Shown in pieces: positions 41,255-51,370 of a stretch of DNA of 64,000 nucleotides. Positions within the stretch are counted from its first letter, which is position 1. The number at the start of each line of letters is the position of its first letter. The notes beneath the pieces are model-generated. The model was not told where the DNA came from and did not search any database. It saw only the letters and a program-made list of their open reading frames with translations. The stretch is from NCBI RefSeq assembly GCF_009363055.1, contig NZ_CP045292.1, forward strand, positions 930,001-994,000, in the 5' to 3' direction. The stretch comes from Flavobacterium haoranii. GTDB taxonomy: Bacteria > Bacteroidota > Bacteroidia > Flavobacteriales > Flavobacteriaceae. Both the position numbers and the translations under genes were made by a program.

Positions 41255-43714
41255 ATGAACAAGATCACCAAGCTAACTGCTTTTTTATTTTTACTGATTA
41301 CAAGTCAAATTTTTGCTCAGTATAAAACTGATGTCAAAAAAATTAAAATTACAGGTACTATCTTAGAAAAAGGTACCGATTTACCTTTAGAATATGCAAC
41401 AATTGTCTTTGAAGATGCTAAAACCAAACAACTTACAGGAGGTGTTACCGATTTTGATGGGAAATTCAATTTTGAAGTACCAAGCGGTATTTACAACATT
41501 CGTTTTGAATTCATTTCATTTAAAACAATTGAACTAAAAAATCAGAATTTAAAAGACAATAAAGATTTTGGAACTGTTTACTTAGAAGCAGATGTTTCTC
41601 AGCTTGCTGGTGTTGAATTAGTAGCGGAAAAACCAACAGTAGAAATTAAATTAGACAAGCGTGTTTACAATGTAAGCAAAGATATGACGGTTAAAGGTGG
41701 TACTGCTGGTGACGTTTTAAACAACGTACCTTCTGTTACTGTTGATACTGATGGAACAATCGCTTTGAGAGGAAACGAAAATGTTACTATTTTAATTGAT
41801 GGAAAACCTTCTGGTTTAGCAGGAATTAATGTTAGTGATGTTATAAAAATGCTTCCGGCTGATGCTATTGAAAAAGTAGAAGTTATTACAAATCCATCTG
41901 CAAGATATAACTCTGAAGGTAGTGGTGGAATTATCAATATTGTTCTTAAAAAAGGAAAAACTAATGGTTTAAATGGTTCAGTTGTATTATCAGCGGGTAC
42001 ACCAGAAACTTATACAGGAAGCACGAGCATTAATTACAAAACGGACAACTTTAATGTTTTCTCAAATTTTAGTTATAATCGTAGAACCAACAAAGGAAAG
42101 TCTTATGTTAACTCAACTTATTTCGATTCAGGTACTGAAAATATTATCGACGATATTACAGGTTATATGAACGAAAGTAGAAACAATAAAGATCAAGATA
42201 AAGGCTATAATGCAAATTTTGGTGCCGATTGGTATTTAACACCTTCGTTAACTTGGACCAACTCATTAACTTTTAGAGAAAATAAAGAAACCGATCCTGA
42301 AAATGTATTAATGGATTATTTCGATATTGATAGAACATTTCTTTATACAAGAAACCGTTTTAATAATCAATACGAAAAAAGTTTTGTTTTGGAATATGCT
42401 ACAAATTTTACCAAAAAATTTAAAAAAGAAGATCATAAATTAACAGCAGATTTCTCTGTTTCTACTAATAGAAGAAATCAAAATTCAGAAATTACTGATT
42501 CGGTTTTAGGAAGTACAGATGCTCCAAACTATGAATATACTATTAATAATAATACTCAAGATAGAATTTTAGCTCAAACAGATTATGTGTTACCAATTGG
42601 TGAAAAAGGTAGAATTGAAGCTGGTTACAGAGGAAGTTTTGCAACAACATTAACGGATTTCCAAATTATACCAAATTCTGATTACAACAACTTATTAGAA
42701 TATGTAGAAAACATTAATGCTTTATATTTTCAATACGGTAACAAGTATAATAAGTTTTCTTATTTCTTAGGTTTACGATGGGAAGATACTGATATCGAAA
42801 TTAATTCATTAAATATCAATAATTACAACACAAAAAAATATAATAACTTCTTCCCTACTGCAACTTTAAATTATGAGTTCGACGAAAAAAGTTCGTTCAC
42901 TTTAAGTTATAGCAAAAGAATTAACAGACCAAGAGGAAGATTTATTAATCCGTTTTCATCTTACAGCAGTAACGTAAATTTATTTCAAGGAAATCCTGAT
43001 TTAGATCCAACTTATACTAATGTAATTGAAATTGGTTACTTAAAAAGATGGTCAAAATTAACTTTGAATTCTTCTATTTATACAAATCTTACTGATCAAT
43101 CATTCCAATTTATTAGAAGAGAAACGGGTAACTTTGTTGAAAATGTTCCTGTAATTGTTTCGACACCAATTAACCTTTCAAAAGAAGTAAGAACTGGTTT
43201 TGAGTTTAATGTAAATTACTCGCCTTACAAATGGTGGAGAACTAATACCAACTTCAACTTATTTAGTGTTCAAACTCGTGGTGATTATACTTATACTGAT
43301 TATCTAAACAATGTGGTAACACAAAATTTTGATAATGATGCCTTTGGTTTCTTTGCTCGATTAAACAATAAAATTACGCTTCCTTATAAAATAGATTGGC
43401 AAACCAATGTTTTCTATATGGGACCACAAAGAAATGCTCAAGGTAAACGATTATCGATGACCAATGTGAGTATGGCATTAAGTAAAGACATTATAAAAGA
43501 CAAAGCTACAATTTCAGTAAATGCAGATAATTTATTTAATACCGCAAAAATGAGACGTGAAACGTATATCAAAGATTTAACCATGTCTGATGCTGAATTT
43601 CAAAGAAGAACAAGAACAATTTTATTCTCTTTCACTTATAGATTCAATAGAAAAAAAGAATCTGATAGAAATAAAAGAGATAATAACGACGACGGAGACG
43701 GAGAGTTTATGTAA
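41255..43714 (+). CDS. TonB-dependent outer-membrane receptor with carboxypeptidase-regulatory-like domain
   Basis: An 819-residue outer-membrane protein. A signal peptide (ending SQIFAQ) is followed by a CarboxypepD_reg-like Ig fold (~30-110, with TGTILEKGTDLPLEYATIVF), a plug domain (~120-225, DVLNNVPSVTVDTDG, AIEKVEVITNPSARY) and a beta-barrel of the OMP_b-brl_3 kind to the end. The tail is unusually charged (NRKKESDRNKRDNNDDGDGE). There is no SusD partner, so it is of the stand-alone type, perhaps for a peptide, metal chelate or small ligand. Own promoter and terminator. Confidence 0.93.
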   Translation: MNKITKLTAFLFLLITSQIFAQYKTDVKKIKITGTILEKGTDLPLEYATIVFEDAKTKQLTGGVTDFDGKFNFEVPSGIYNIRFEFISFKTIELKNQNLKDNKDFGTVYLEADVSQLAGVELVAEKPTVEIKLDKRVYNVSKDMTVKGGTAGDVLNNVPSVTVDTDGTIALRGNENVTILIDGKPSGLAGINVSDVIKMLPADAIEKVEVITNPSARYNSEGSGGIINIVLKKGKTNGLNGSVVLSAGTPETYTGSTSINYKTDNFNVFSNFSYNRRTNKGKSYVNSTYFDSGTENIIDDITGYMNESRNNKDQDKGYNANFGADWYLTPSLTWTNSLTFRENKETDPENVLMDYFDIDRTFLYTRNRFNNQYEKSFVLEYATNFTKKFKKEDHKLTADFSVSTNRRNQNSEITDSVLGSTDAPNYEYTINNNTQDRILAQTDYVLPIGEKGRIEAGYRGSFATTLTDFQIIPNSDYNNLLEYVENINALYFQYGNKYNKFSYFLGLRWEDTDIEINSLNINNYNTKKYNNFFPTATLNYEFDEKSSFTLSYSKRINRPRGRFINPFSSYSSNVNLFQGNPDLDPTYTNVIEIGYLKRWSKLTLNSSIYTNLTDQSFQFIRRETGNFVENVPVIVSTPINLSKEVRTGFEFNVNYSPYKWWRTNTNFNLFSVQTRGDYTYTDYLNNVVTQNFDNDAFGFFARLNNKITLPYKIDWQTNVFYMGPQRNAQGKRLSMTNVSMALSKDIIKDKATISVNADNLFNTAKMRRETYIKDLTMSDAEFQRRTRTILFSFTYRFNRKKESDRNKRDNNDDGDGEFM

Positions 43715-43718
43715 TAAA

Positions 43719-43744
43719 AAAAGGGAACCAATTGGTTCCCTTTT
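43719..43744. terminator. Bidirectional terminator after the TonB receptor
   Basis: Perfect palindrome centred on GGGAACCAATTGGTTCCC (43723-43740) with flanking A and T runs. It separates the receptor gene (+) from the small membrane protein gene (-). Confidence 0.88.
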
Positions 43745-43764
43745 ATTTTGAATCAAAGAAATTA

Positions 43765-43932
43765 TTAATTTTCTTGTTCTTGTCTTTTCGCTCTTTTCTC
43801 TTTAATTAATTCAGAAATAGCACCACCTAACCAATAAGGTACAAATGAAGCTAAGAAAATCATTAACCAAAAACCAATAGTTAAAATGGTTAAGAAAAGT
43901 AAAAAGCCTAAATACTGTTGAAATTCAAACAT
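43765..43932 (-). CDS. Small single-span membrane protein (55 residues)
   Basis: Starts at ATG 43932 and stops at 43765. It encodes MFEFQQYLGFLL..., one or two transmembrane helices (LFLTILTIGFWLMIFLASFV) and a short amphipathic, basic tail (LIKEKRAKRQEQEN). Evidence that it is real: a near-perfect promoter 29 bp upstream on the same strand, a terminator just downstream, membrane-protein composition without rare codons, and an otherwise empty ~330-bp gap. The function is unknown. The positive tail would lie on the cytoplasmic side. Confidence 0.75.
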   Translation of the reverse strand: MFEFQQYLGFLLFLTILTIGFWLMIFLASFVPYWLGGAISELIKEKRAKRQEQEN

Positions 43933-43960
43933 GTTTTCCGGAATTTTATGAATTCAAGTC

Positions 43961-43991
43961 CAAAGATAGAAGTAAAATTTATTTTTTACAA
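43961..43991 (-). promoter_or_regulatory. Promoter of the 55-residue membrane protein gene
   Basis: Minus strand: TTG (43989-43991), 20-nt spacer, TATCTTTG (43961-43968). A good TTG / TAnnTTTG match. Confidence 0.72.
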
Positions 43992-44046
43992 TTCTATAAC
44001 ACAAATTCTTTTAACAATTCCCTAAATTTAAAGAAAAAAACAAAAA

Positions 44047-45429
44047 ATGGACTTTAGAATTGAAAAAGACACTTTAGGAGAAGTTAAAGTTCCTGCCGAT
44101 AAACTTTGGGGTGCACAAACAGAACGTTCAAGAAATAATTTTAAAATTGGTCCAGCAGCATCAATGCCTTTTGAGGTTATAAAAGCTTTTGCCTATTTAA
44201 AAAAAGCTGCTGCTTTTACAAATACTGAGCTTAATGTTTTAGCAACTCATAAACGTGATTTGATTGCACAAGTTTGTGATGAAATTCTAAATGATAAACT
44301 AAACGAACATTTTCCACTTGTAATTTGGCAAACTGGTTCTGGAACACAATCTAATATGAATGTCAATGAAGTTATTGCGCACAGAGCTCAACAATTATCT
44401 CAAAAAACTTTTGAAGAAGAACCCGTTTTAAAAGAAAATGACGATGTCAACAAGTCGCAATCGTCAAATGATACATTTCCAACAGCCATGCATATTGCAG
44501 CAAGCATTCAGCTAATTCAACATACAATTCCGGCAATTGAATTGCTACAAAAAACTTTGGAAACAAAAGCAAACGAATTCAAAGATGTAATTAAAATTGG
44601 TCGTACTCATTTAATGGATGCCACTCCCCTAACCTTGGGACAAGAATTTTCTGGTTACGCTAAATTATTAGAAAACGGATTAAAATCTTTACAGCAATCA
44701 TTGGAGCCAATTTCAGAGCTAGCACTTGGTGGAACAGCCGTAGGAACTGGCTTAAACACACCTAAAGGCTATGATGTTTTAGTTGCAAAAAATATTTCAA
44801 TATTTACAGGAATTCCGTTTAAAACTGCTCCTAATAAATTTGAAGCACTTTCAGCTCATAATGCCATTGTACAAAGTCATGCTGCTTTAAAACAACTAGC
44901 GGTTTCGTTAAATAAAATTGCAAATGATATTCGTTTATTAGCTTCTGGACCTCGATCGGGAATTGGTGAAATACTTATTCCTGAAAACGAACCTGGATCT
45001 TCAATTATGCCAGGAAAAGTAAATCCAACACAAAGTGAAGCCTTAACAATGGTTGCTGCCCAAGTAATGGGTAATGATGTAGCCATTACAATTGGAGCAA
45101 CTCAAGGACACTATGAACTAAATGTTTTTAAGCCTTTGCTTATTGCTAACTTCTTACAATCGGCTCAATTATTAGGCGATGCTTGTATTTCTTTTGCTAA
45201 ACATTGTGTTGAAGGTATCACTCCAAATTATAAAAGAATTGAAGAATTATTAAACAATTCACTAATGTTAGTTACTGCTTTGAATACAAAGATTGGGTAT
45301 TACAAAGCCGCTGAAATTGCGCAAAAAGCACATCATGAAGATACTACTTTAAAGCAAGCTGCAGTTGCATTAGGCTACGTTACTGAAAAAGAATTTGACG
45401 AATGGGTAAATCCTAAAAATATGATTTAA
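44047..45429 (+). CDS. fumC: Fumarate hydratase, class II
   Basis: A 460-residue, iron-independent fumarase of the TCA cycle, normal in length. The signature [13 protein letters not shown] is present, and [28 protein letters not shown] and [10 protein letters not shown] are the other conserved substrate-binding regions of the fumarase/aspartase family. Its stop overlaps the stop of the convergent DUF1003 gene by a few bases and there is no terminator between them. Confidence 0.98.
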   Translation: MDFRIEKDTLGEVKVPADKLWGAQTERSRNNFKIGPAASMPFEVIKAFAYLKKAAAFTNTELNVLATHKRDLIAQVCDEILNDKLNEHFPLVIWQTGSGTQSNMNVNEVIAHRAQQLSQKTFEEEPVLKENDDVNKSQSSNDTFPTAMHIAASIQLIQHTIPAIELLQKTLETKANEFKDVIKIGRTHLMDATPLTLGQEFSGYAKLLENGLKSLQQSLEPISELALGGTAVGTGLNTPKGYDVLVAKNISIFTGIPFKTAPNKFEALSAHNAIVQSHAALKQLAVSLNKIANDIRLLASGPRSGIGEILIPENEPGSSIMPGKVNPTQSEALTMVAAQVMGNDVAITIGATQGHYELNVFKPLLIANFLQSAQLLGDACISFAKHCVEGITPNYKRIEELLNNSLMLVTALNTKIGYYKAAEIAQKAHHEDTTLKQAAVALGYVTEKEFDEWVNPKNMI

Positions 45430-46124
45430 GGTTTATTTTCAATCTTTTTGATAATATCATTCATCATATCAATTTGAACTTTCTGAATTTCTAATAAAGA
45501 TTGTTCTTGATGTAAAATTAAATGATCAATTTTTTCATGCAACATTCTGATCTCAAGTTCCGATTTTAAATTAATCATATAATCGTTTTTAGCACGTTCT
45601 CTGTCTTTTTCTTCTTGACGATTTTGACTCATCATAATTACAGGAGCTTGTAAAGCCGCTAAACAAGATAAAATTAAATTTAGTAAAATAAATGGATAAG
45701 GATCAAAACCTTTATTTAATAAAAAGAATGCATTTATAAATATCCAAATTAGCAAGAAAATCATAAACGAAATTATGAAAGTCCAACTTCCGCCAAACTC
45801 GGCTACTTTATCAGCGACTTTTTGTCCTAAAGTATATTTTGTTCTTTCCTCTAATTGCTGACTTAAATTATTTTTATTGGTAACCGAATCTAAAACAACT
45901 TTTTCTAATTCCGTTAATTCGCCTTGTTCATTAATTAAAAGTGAACTGATGTATTTTTCGCGATATAAATTAAGTTCAGAAATAGAAATGTAATCATTCT
46001 TATTACAATTAGGATAATCTTTAAGAATTAAATCAAAAATAGGCTTTCTAACTGATTTAAGACTAACTTTTTCAGAAGTAGAAAAATCATTGCCAGAAAT
46101 AGCACTCGTAAATATTCCTTTCAT
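45426..46124 (-). CDS. DUF1003 membrane protein
   Basis: A 232-residue protein. The ATG at 46124 is used because the frame upstream overlaps corA. Two transmembrane helices ([20 protein letters not shown] and [20 protein letters not shown]) and the motif [19 protein letters not shown] mark DUF1003. A helical, partly coiled C-terminus ([20 protein letters not shown]) follows. The N-terminal ~100 residues look like a small regulatory domain. It is 1 bp from corA, so a role in ion homeostasis together with CorA is a fair inference. Confidence 0.9.
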   Translation of the reverse strand: MKGIFTSAISGNDFSTSEKVSLKSVRKPIFDLILKDYPNCNKNDYISISELNLYREKYISSLLINEQGELTELEKVVLDSVTNKNNLSQQLEERTKYTLGQKVADKVAEFGGSWTFIISFMIFLLIWIFINAFFLLNKGFDPYPFILLNLILSCLAALQAPVIMMSQNRQEEKDRERAKNDYMINLKSELEIRMLHEKIDHLILHQEQSLLEIQKVQIDMMNDIIKKIENKP

Positions 46125-46125
46125 A

Positions 46126-47202
46126 TTAAAACCATTTTTTACGTTTAAAATAAATAAGCATTGAAATTGCAATAATGCTCATTAAACCAAGAATTGTATA
46201 GTAACCTAATCGATATTCTAACTCGGGCATGTATTTAAAATTCATTCCATAAATACCTGCTATAAAAGTAAGTGGTAAAAATAAAGACGAAATCACCGTT
46301 AAAGTTTTCATTACTTCATTCATCTTATGATTTTGAGTAGTGTAATAAAAATTACTTGCACTATCAAGCGAAGTCATATCATAATCTATTTGTTCTAGTA
46401 ACTCTATTGTTTTTTGATGTAATCTACTGAAATACACAAAATTTGACGGTTCAATACTATTAAAATCATCATCTTCCTTAATGGTCTTAATAGTGTAAAG
46501 TGCTTCTTTTAATGGGGACAAAGAGCGCTTAAGCATGTAAAATATTTCTCTGTATTTTTCAATTTCTTCAATAATTTTTGGATCATCGGAAGTTTTAGAC
46601 AAGGTTTGCAATCGTTCAATTTCAGTTTCTTTATTTTCAATAGTAATGTAGAAATTTTCTAAAATAGAATCGAGCATTAAATACAATAAATAATCTACTT
46701 TTTTCTTTCTTACCACACCAGTATTTGTTCGCAATCGTTCTCTAATATGTGTAAAGAAATCGCCTCTTTTCTCTTGAAACGAAATCAGTAAATTATCATG
46801 AATTAAGAAACTAATTTGTTCAATTCTAACCAAATCTTGTTTATCGTCATCTGAAGGTAAAATCGATTTTATACTAAAAAAAACACATTCGTCAAGCTCA
46901 TCAAAACGTGTTCCTCGAGAAATATTTAAAATATCTGAAACGATTAAACTGTTAATATTTAACTTATCTGTTAAGTCTTTTATTAAATCGATATTAGTTA
47001 AACCATGAAGATTGAGCCAGTTGTTTTCGATTTCGCTTCTTTCTTTTATAAAATTTTCAACAGAAACATCTTCAATTTCTTTTACATTTTCTTCGTTATA
47101 CACAAACAACTGCATTTCAGTTTTCATATGTGTATAAACACCTGTATATTCGTATGGCTGGTATTGAACTTTGCGTCCTTTCTTGTATCGTATCTTTCTC
47201 AA
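46126..47202 (-). CDS. corA: CorA-type divalent metal ion transporter
   Basis: A 358-residue protein of the CorA family with a large cytoplasmic alpha/beta domain and two C-terminal transmembrane helices (VISSLFLPLTFIAGIYGMNF and YTILGLMSIIAISMLIYF). The GMN selectivity motif is present. It transports Mg2+ (or Co2+/Ni2+) into the cell. The start codon is TTG: the family N-terminus RKIRYKKGRKVQ lies right after it and no ATG is nearby. Forms an operon with the DUF1003 gene. Confidence 0.93.
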   Translation of the reverse strand: MRKIRYKKGRKVQYQPYEYTGVYTHMKTEMQLFVYNEENVKEIEDVSVENFIKERSEIENNWLNLHGLTNIDLIKDLTDKLNINSLIVSDILNISRGTRFDELDECVFFSIKSILPSDDDKQDLVRIEQISFLIHDNLLISFQEKRGDFFTHIRERLRTNTGVVRKKKVDYLLYLMLDSILENFYITIENKETEIERLQTLSKTSDDPKIIEEIEKYREIFYMLKRSLSPLKEALYTIKTIKEDDDFNSIEPSNFVYFSRLHQKTIELLEQIDYDMTSLDSASNFYYTTQNHKMNEVMKTLTVISSLFLPLTFIAGIYGMNFKYMPELEYRLGYYTILGLMSIIAISMLIYFKRKKWF

Positions 47203-47271
47203 AATGTATAATTTTTACTATAAAGATAGGAGTTTTTAAAATTCAGACTTATTTTTACCAAAAATTATTTT

Positions 47272-48507
47272 ATGCAAACCATCTACATTAATATAAAAGA
47301 ATTACTACAAGTTAGAGAAATTTCAGTTGAAAAAGTATCTGGTAAAGAAATGTCTATTTTACCAAAAATTGACAATGCTTTTTTAATTGTAAAAGATGAT
47401 CGTATTGAAGGTTTTGGAACAATGGAAAACTGTCCTTCACTTGAAAATTTTAATGTTATTGATGTTGAAGGAAAAGTAATTTTACCAACTTGGGTTGATA
47501 GTCACACACATATAGTTTATGCTGGGAACAGAATTCAAGAATTTGTAGATAGAATAAACGGATTATCGTATGAAGAAATTGCAAATCGTGGTGGCGGAAT
47601 TTTAAACTCGGCGAAACGATTAAATGAAACTTCGGAAGAAGATTTATACGAACAATCAAAAAAACGCTTAGAAGAGGTTATTTTACAAGGAACTGGAGCT
47701 ATCGAAATTAAATCGGGTTACGGATTAACAGTTGAAGGCGAATTGAAAATGCTTCGCGTTATAAAACGTTTAAAAGAAAATTACGCAATTCCTATAAAAG
47801 CCACATTTTTAGGAGCTCACGCCTTCCCTACTCAATACAAAGAAAATCATTCAGCTTATATTGATTTGATTATTAATGAAATGTTACCCAAAATAGCTGA
47901 AGAAAAACTAGCCGATTATATAGATGCTTTTTTAGAAACAGGATATTTTTCTGTTGAAGAAACTGAACGTATTATGGAAGCTGGAAAAAAATATGGTTTA
48001 ACTGCAAAAATTCACGTAAATCAGTTCACTGCAATTGACGGAATTAAAGCTTGTGTACACCACGGAGCGCGTTCGGTAGATCACTTAGAAATTGTAACCG
48101 ATGAAGATATTGAAGTTTTAAAAAATTCGGAAACAATTCCAGTTGCTTTGCCAAGCTGTTCTTATTTTATAAGTATTCCTTATACGCCTGCTCTTAAAAT
48201 GATAAGCGCGGGATTGCCTTTAGCTTTAGCTACCGATTACAATCCAGGAACTACTCCGTCGGGAAATATGAATTTTGTTGTGGCAACTGCTTGTATTAAA
48301 ATGAAAATGACTCCAGAAGAAGCTATAAATGCAGCCACAATAAATGCAGCTTTTGCAATGGATGTTTCAAACGAAGTGGGAAGTATTACAAAAGGTAAAA
48401 AGGCAAATTTTATAATTACAAAACCTATTCATTCATATTATCAAATTCCGTATGAATTTGGTTCCAACTTAATCGAAAAGGTTGTTATAAACGGAAAATA
48501 TATTTAA
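47272..48507 (+). CDS. hutI: Imidazolonepropionase
   Basis: A 411-residue amidohydrolase that opens imidazolonepropionate to formiminoglutamate, the third step of histidine degradation. Metal and substrate motifs are SHTHIVYAGNR (~82), IEIKSGYGL, GAHAFPTQ, KIHVNQFT and ATDYNPGTTPSGN. It lies 1.1 kb upstream of hutG in the same orientation, but an opposite-strand gene and terminator sit between, so they are not one operon here. hutH and hutU are not in the window. Confidence 0.97.
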   Translation: MQTIYINIKELLQVREISVEKVSGKEMSILPKIDNAFLIVKDDRIEGFGTMENCPSLENFNVIDVEGKVILPTWVDSHTHIVYAGNRIQEFVDRINGLSYEEIANRGGGILNSAKRLNETSEEDLYEQSKKRLEEVILQGTGAIEIKSGYGLTVEGELKMLRVIKRLKENYAIPIKATFLGAHAFPTQYKENHSAYIDLIINEMLPKIAEEKLADYIDAFLETGYFSVEETERIMEAGKKYGLTAKIHVNQFTAIDGIKACVHHGARSVDHLEIVTDEDIEVLKNSETIPVALPSCSYFISIPYTPALKMISAGLPLALATDYNPGTTPSGNMNFVVATACIKMKMTPEEAINAATINAAFAMDVSNEVGSITKGKKANFIITKPIHSYYQIPYEFGSNLIEKVVINGKYI

Positions 48508-48508
48508 T

Positions 48509-48538
48509 AAAAAAGCCACTTTAAAAAGTGGCTTTTTT
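48509..48538. terminator. Bidirectional terminator after hutI
   Basis: Stem AAAAAAGCCACTTT / AAAGTGGCTTTTTT (48509-48522, 48525-48538), serving hutI (+) and the coiled-coil gene (-). Confidence 0.88.
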
Positions 48539-48559
48539 TATTTATTCTTTACAAGAAAA

Positions 48560-49444
48560 TTATCTTAAATTGAAACTAGTTTTAGAAACGTTTTCTCCTT
48601 TTTCGTTAAATACATTTACAAAGTAAGTACCCGCTTGGAAATCTTTACCAGAAACTTCTTCGTTTACTTGAACAGTTTTATTTTCATACTTAACAGAAGT
48701 AATAAAGCTATAAGTTAACGACATTCCTTCTCCACCTAATGCAATAGTTTCTTTATCTCCAAGAATATTGTTTTTGCTATCAATAACTTGAACATAATAT
48801 TTTCTATCGCCAGATTTTGCAATTTGGTTTTCAGCGATAATAAAGCTAATTTTTAATTTATCTGCTCTACTTGCTTTATCTGTTTCAATTTGTTTACCAG
48901 AACTTCTTTCTTTAACTGCTAAAACATTTAAGTTTAAAACTGAAAGTTTAGAACCTTTCTCAACTGTTTTAGTTAAGTTGTCGTTTTGCATTACTAAAGT
49001 ATCATTAAAACGCTTCGCATCGTCTAAAACCACATTTGTGCTATCTAAATTAGATTTTAAAGTAACATTTTGTTGCTTTAATAATTCATTTTCAGCTTTT
49101 AAATTTTCAAACTCTCTGTTTAATTTTGCATAAAGTCCTTGATATTTTCTCATAGATGCAGAATCATCTTTTGCTTTTTGTAATTCACCTAAAAGCTTTT
49201 CCATTTCAGCCTTCTGTGCATCAATATCACTTTTTAAAGCATTGTTCTCATTAGACATTGATTCTAATTCAGCAATTTTAGCTTTAATTTCATTTTCTAA
49301 TGACGTTTTTTCTGTAGTTAATTCAGTAACTTGTTTTTTGTTGTCTGAATTCAATTTGAAAATATAGCCTAAACTTCCTAAAAATAATAAGGCTAATACT
49401 ACCACAGCTGCTTTTAATCCAGAATTGTTTTGTTTATTTTCCAT
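48560..49444 (-). CDS. Membrane-anchored coiled-coil protein
   Basis: A 294-residue protein. The ATG at 49444 is chosen because a promoter box lies at 49469-49476, upstream of it. One N-terminal transmembrane helix (AAVVVLALLFLGSLGYIFKL) precedes a long heptad-rich coiled coil (~30-165) and a C-terminal beta-sandwich-like domain (DKLKISFIIAENQIAKSGDR, then YYVQVID, and GTYFVNVFNEKGENVS). Similar proteins are widespread in Bacteroidota without assigned function. The domain is likely periplasmic. Confidence 0.8.
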   Translation of the reverse strand: MENKQNNSGLKAAVVVLALLFLGSLGYIFKLNSDNKKQVTELTTEKTSLENEIKAKIAELESMSNENNALKSDIDAQKAEMEKLLGELQKAKDDSASMRKYQGLYAKLNREFENLKAENELLKQQNVTLKSNLDSTNVVLDDAKRFNDTLVMQNDNLTKTVEKGSKLSVLNLNVLAVKERSSGKQIETDKASRADKLKISFIIAENQIAKSGDRKYYVQVIDSKNNILGDKETIALGGEGMSLTYSFITSVKYENKTVQVNEEVSGKDFQAGTYFVNVFNEKGENVSKTSFNLR

Positions 49445-49468
49445 AATTGGGGTGTAATTGGTTTTTAA

Positions 49469-49499
49469 CAAACATACGATATAAAAAGTATTTTTTCAA
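49469..49499 (-). promoter_or_regulatory. Promoter of the coiled-coil protein gene
   Basis: Minus strand: TTG (49497-49499), 20-nt spacer, TATGTTTG (49469-49476), 24 bp before the ATG at 49444. Confidence 0.72.
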
Positions 49500-49527
49500 C
49501 ATGTAGATAAATTTATTGTTTAATTCT

Positions 49528-49535
49528 TATTTTTG
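49528..49535 (+). promoter_or_regulatory. -7 box of the hutG promoter
   Basis: TATTTTTG, 21 bp before the hutG ATG. No TTG at the ideal spacing, so strength may depend on an activator. Confidence 0.5.
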
Positions 49536-49556
49536 AAAAGCTAATACCTACAAAAA

Positions 49557-50597
49557 ATGAACAATATTAAACTTCTTACAGCTAATGAGTTAGCTAAATT
49601 AACAAATCATAGAAGTGGTGAAATAAAATTTGGTGAAAAAGTAGAAATAATCCCAGATGGCGTTGATATTTGGAAATTTATTAAAGAATCTTCGGCTAAA
49701 TTTGTCTTATTTGGAATTCCCGAAGACATCGGAGTTAAAGCAAATCATGGAAGAACTGGTGCTTCAACCGCATTTGAAAGTGCTTTAAAAAGCCTTGTAA
49801 ACATTCAACATAATAAGTTTTGTAAAGGAAACGATTTACTAATTTTAGGTGAATTAGATGTTGCGGAAGAAATGGAAAAAGCAAGTCATTTGAGTATTTC
49901 TAACAAAAACGAAAAAAAAGAACTTTTCGATCTAGTTTCTAAAGTAGATAAAGAAGTTTCTCATATAATTCATCAAATTGTTAGTACTGGAAAATTTCCG
50001 ATTATTATTGGTGGCGGACATAATAACGCTTACGGAAATATTAAAGGATTAGCTCTAGCTAAAGGAAAACCTGTAAATGCTGTTAATTTTGATGCCCATA
50101 CCGATTTTAGAATCATGGAAGGTAGACATTCTGGAAATGGTTTTACTTATGCATTTGAAGAAGGTTTCTTAAAAAATTATTTCATTTTTGGTTTACACGA
50201 AAATTTTGTCTCAAAAAGTGTATTTAATACTATAAAAACTTTACAGGAGCGTGTTCGTTATGTAAGTTATGAAGAAATTGAAGTTCGTAAAACAAAAGAT
50301 TTTAATATTGAACTTAATAATGCCTATCAATTTGTAAAAACTGATCCTTTTGGAATTGAGTTGGATTTAGATGCAATTCCAGGAATTTATTCGAGTGCCA
50401 TGACATTAACAGGTTTTAGCGTTCAACAAGCCCGACATTACATTCATTTTTTTGGTAAAAATAAGAATGCCGCTTATTTGCATATTTGTGAAGCTGCACC
50501 AAATTTAGACGATAATAAAACCAATAATCATTTAACAGGTAAGTTAATTGCCTATCTAATTACAGATTACATAAAAAGTAAAAGTTTAGATATATAA
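49557..50597 (+). CDS. hutG: Formimidoylglutamase (arginase family)
   Basis: A 346-residue binuclear manganese hydrolase of the arginase superfamily that converts formiminoglutamate to glutamate and formamide. Metal-ligand motifs are GGGHNNAYGN, NFDAHTDFR and ELDLDAIPG. The assignment to HutG rather than arginase or agmatinase follows from the nearby hutI. With speA at the other end of the window an agmatinase-like function cannot be entirely excluded. The stop overlaps the start of a TauE/SafE gene by one base. Confidence 0.88.
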   Translation: MNNIKLLTANELAKLTNHRSGEIKFGEKVEIIPDGVDIWKFIKESSAKFVLFGIPEDIGVKANHGRTGASTAFESALKSLVNIQHNKFCKGNDLLILGELDVAEEMEKASHLSISNKNEKKELFDLVSKVDKEVSHIIHQIVSTGKFPIIIGGGHNNAYGNIKGLALAKGKPVNAVNFDAHTDFRIMEGRHSGNGFTYAFEEGFLKNYFIFGLHENFVSKSVFNTIKTLQERVRYVSYEEIEVRKTKDFNIELNNAYQFVKTDPFGIELDLDAIPGIYSSAMTLTGFSVQQARHYIHFFGKNKNAAYLHICEAAPNLDDNKTNNHLTGKLIAYLITDYIKSKSLDI

Positions 50598-51370
50598 TGG
50601 AAATTATTGTTATTGCTATAGTTGCTTTCTTTGCTTCTGGATTAACTTTCTTTTCAGGTTTTGGTTTAGGTACCCTTTTACTTCCTGCATTTGCTTTGTT
50701 TTTTCCTTTAGAAATAGCCATTAGTTTAACAGCAATTGTTCATTTTTTGAATAATATTTTTAAACTATCATTAGTTGGAAAAAATATTCATTGGAAAACA
50801 GTTTTGTTATTTGGAATTCCAGCAACTGTTTTTGCTTTTGTTGGAGCCAAAACTTTAAATCTATTAACCGAAGTTCCAACTGCAATTGAATTTAATTTTT
50901 TAGGAAAAGTATTGGTTACCAATTGGATGAAAATAATAATTGGTTCTTTACTAATTCTTTTTTCGTTTTTTGATATTATTCCGGGTTTAAAAAGAATGAA
51001 ATTCAATGAAAAATTGTTGCCAATTGGTGGAATTTTAAGTGGATTTTTTGGTGGATTATCAGGTCATCAAGGCGCTTTACGTTCTGCATTTTTAATGAAA
51101 TTACCCATAACTAAAGAACAATTTATTGCATCCGGAATTTTTATTGCTTGTTGTATTGATATTAGTCGGTTAAGTGTTTATAGTAATTCTAATGTTTTTG
51201 CACATTCTTCTATAAACATAAACATACTTGCTATTGCAACAGTTGCTGCTTTTACAGGAGCCTTTTTAGGAAATAAATTGGTTAAAAAAATAACAATAGA
51301 CATTCTACACAAAATTGTAGCACTACTTATTGTAATTTTTTCAATTTGTATGATTTTAGGAATTGTTTAG
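50597..51370 (+). CDS. TauE/SafE family membrane exporter
   Basis: A 257-residue protein with about eight transmembrane helices and the two-fold repeated TauE/SafE architecture (SGFGLGTLLLPAFALF near the N-terminus and GILSGFFGGLSGHQGALRSA mid-protein). The family exports sulfite, sulfoacetate or other anions. Translational coupling with hutG (TAATG) suggests transport of a product or substrate of that pathway, which is inference. Its 3' end overlaps the convergent hybrid kinase gene by 15 bp. Confidence 0.88.
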   Translation: MEIIVIAIVAFFASGLTFFSGFGLGTLLLPAFALFFPLEIAISLTAIVHFLNNIFKLSLVGKNIHWKTVLLFGIPATVFAFVGAKTLNLLTEVPTAIEFNFLGKVLVTNWMKIIIGSLLILFSFFDIIPGLKRMKFNEKLLPIGGILSGFFGGLSGHQGALRSAFLMKLPITKEQFIASGIFIACCIDISRLSVYSNSNVFAHSSININILAIATVAAFTGAFLGNKLVKKITIDILHKIVALLIVIFSICMILGIV

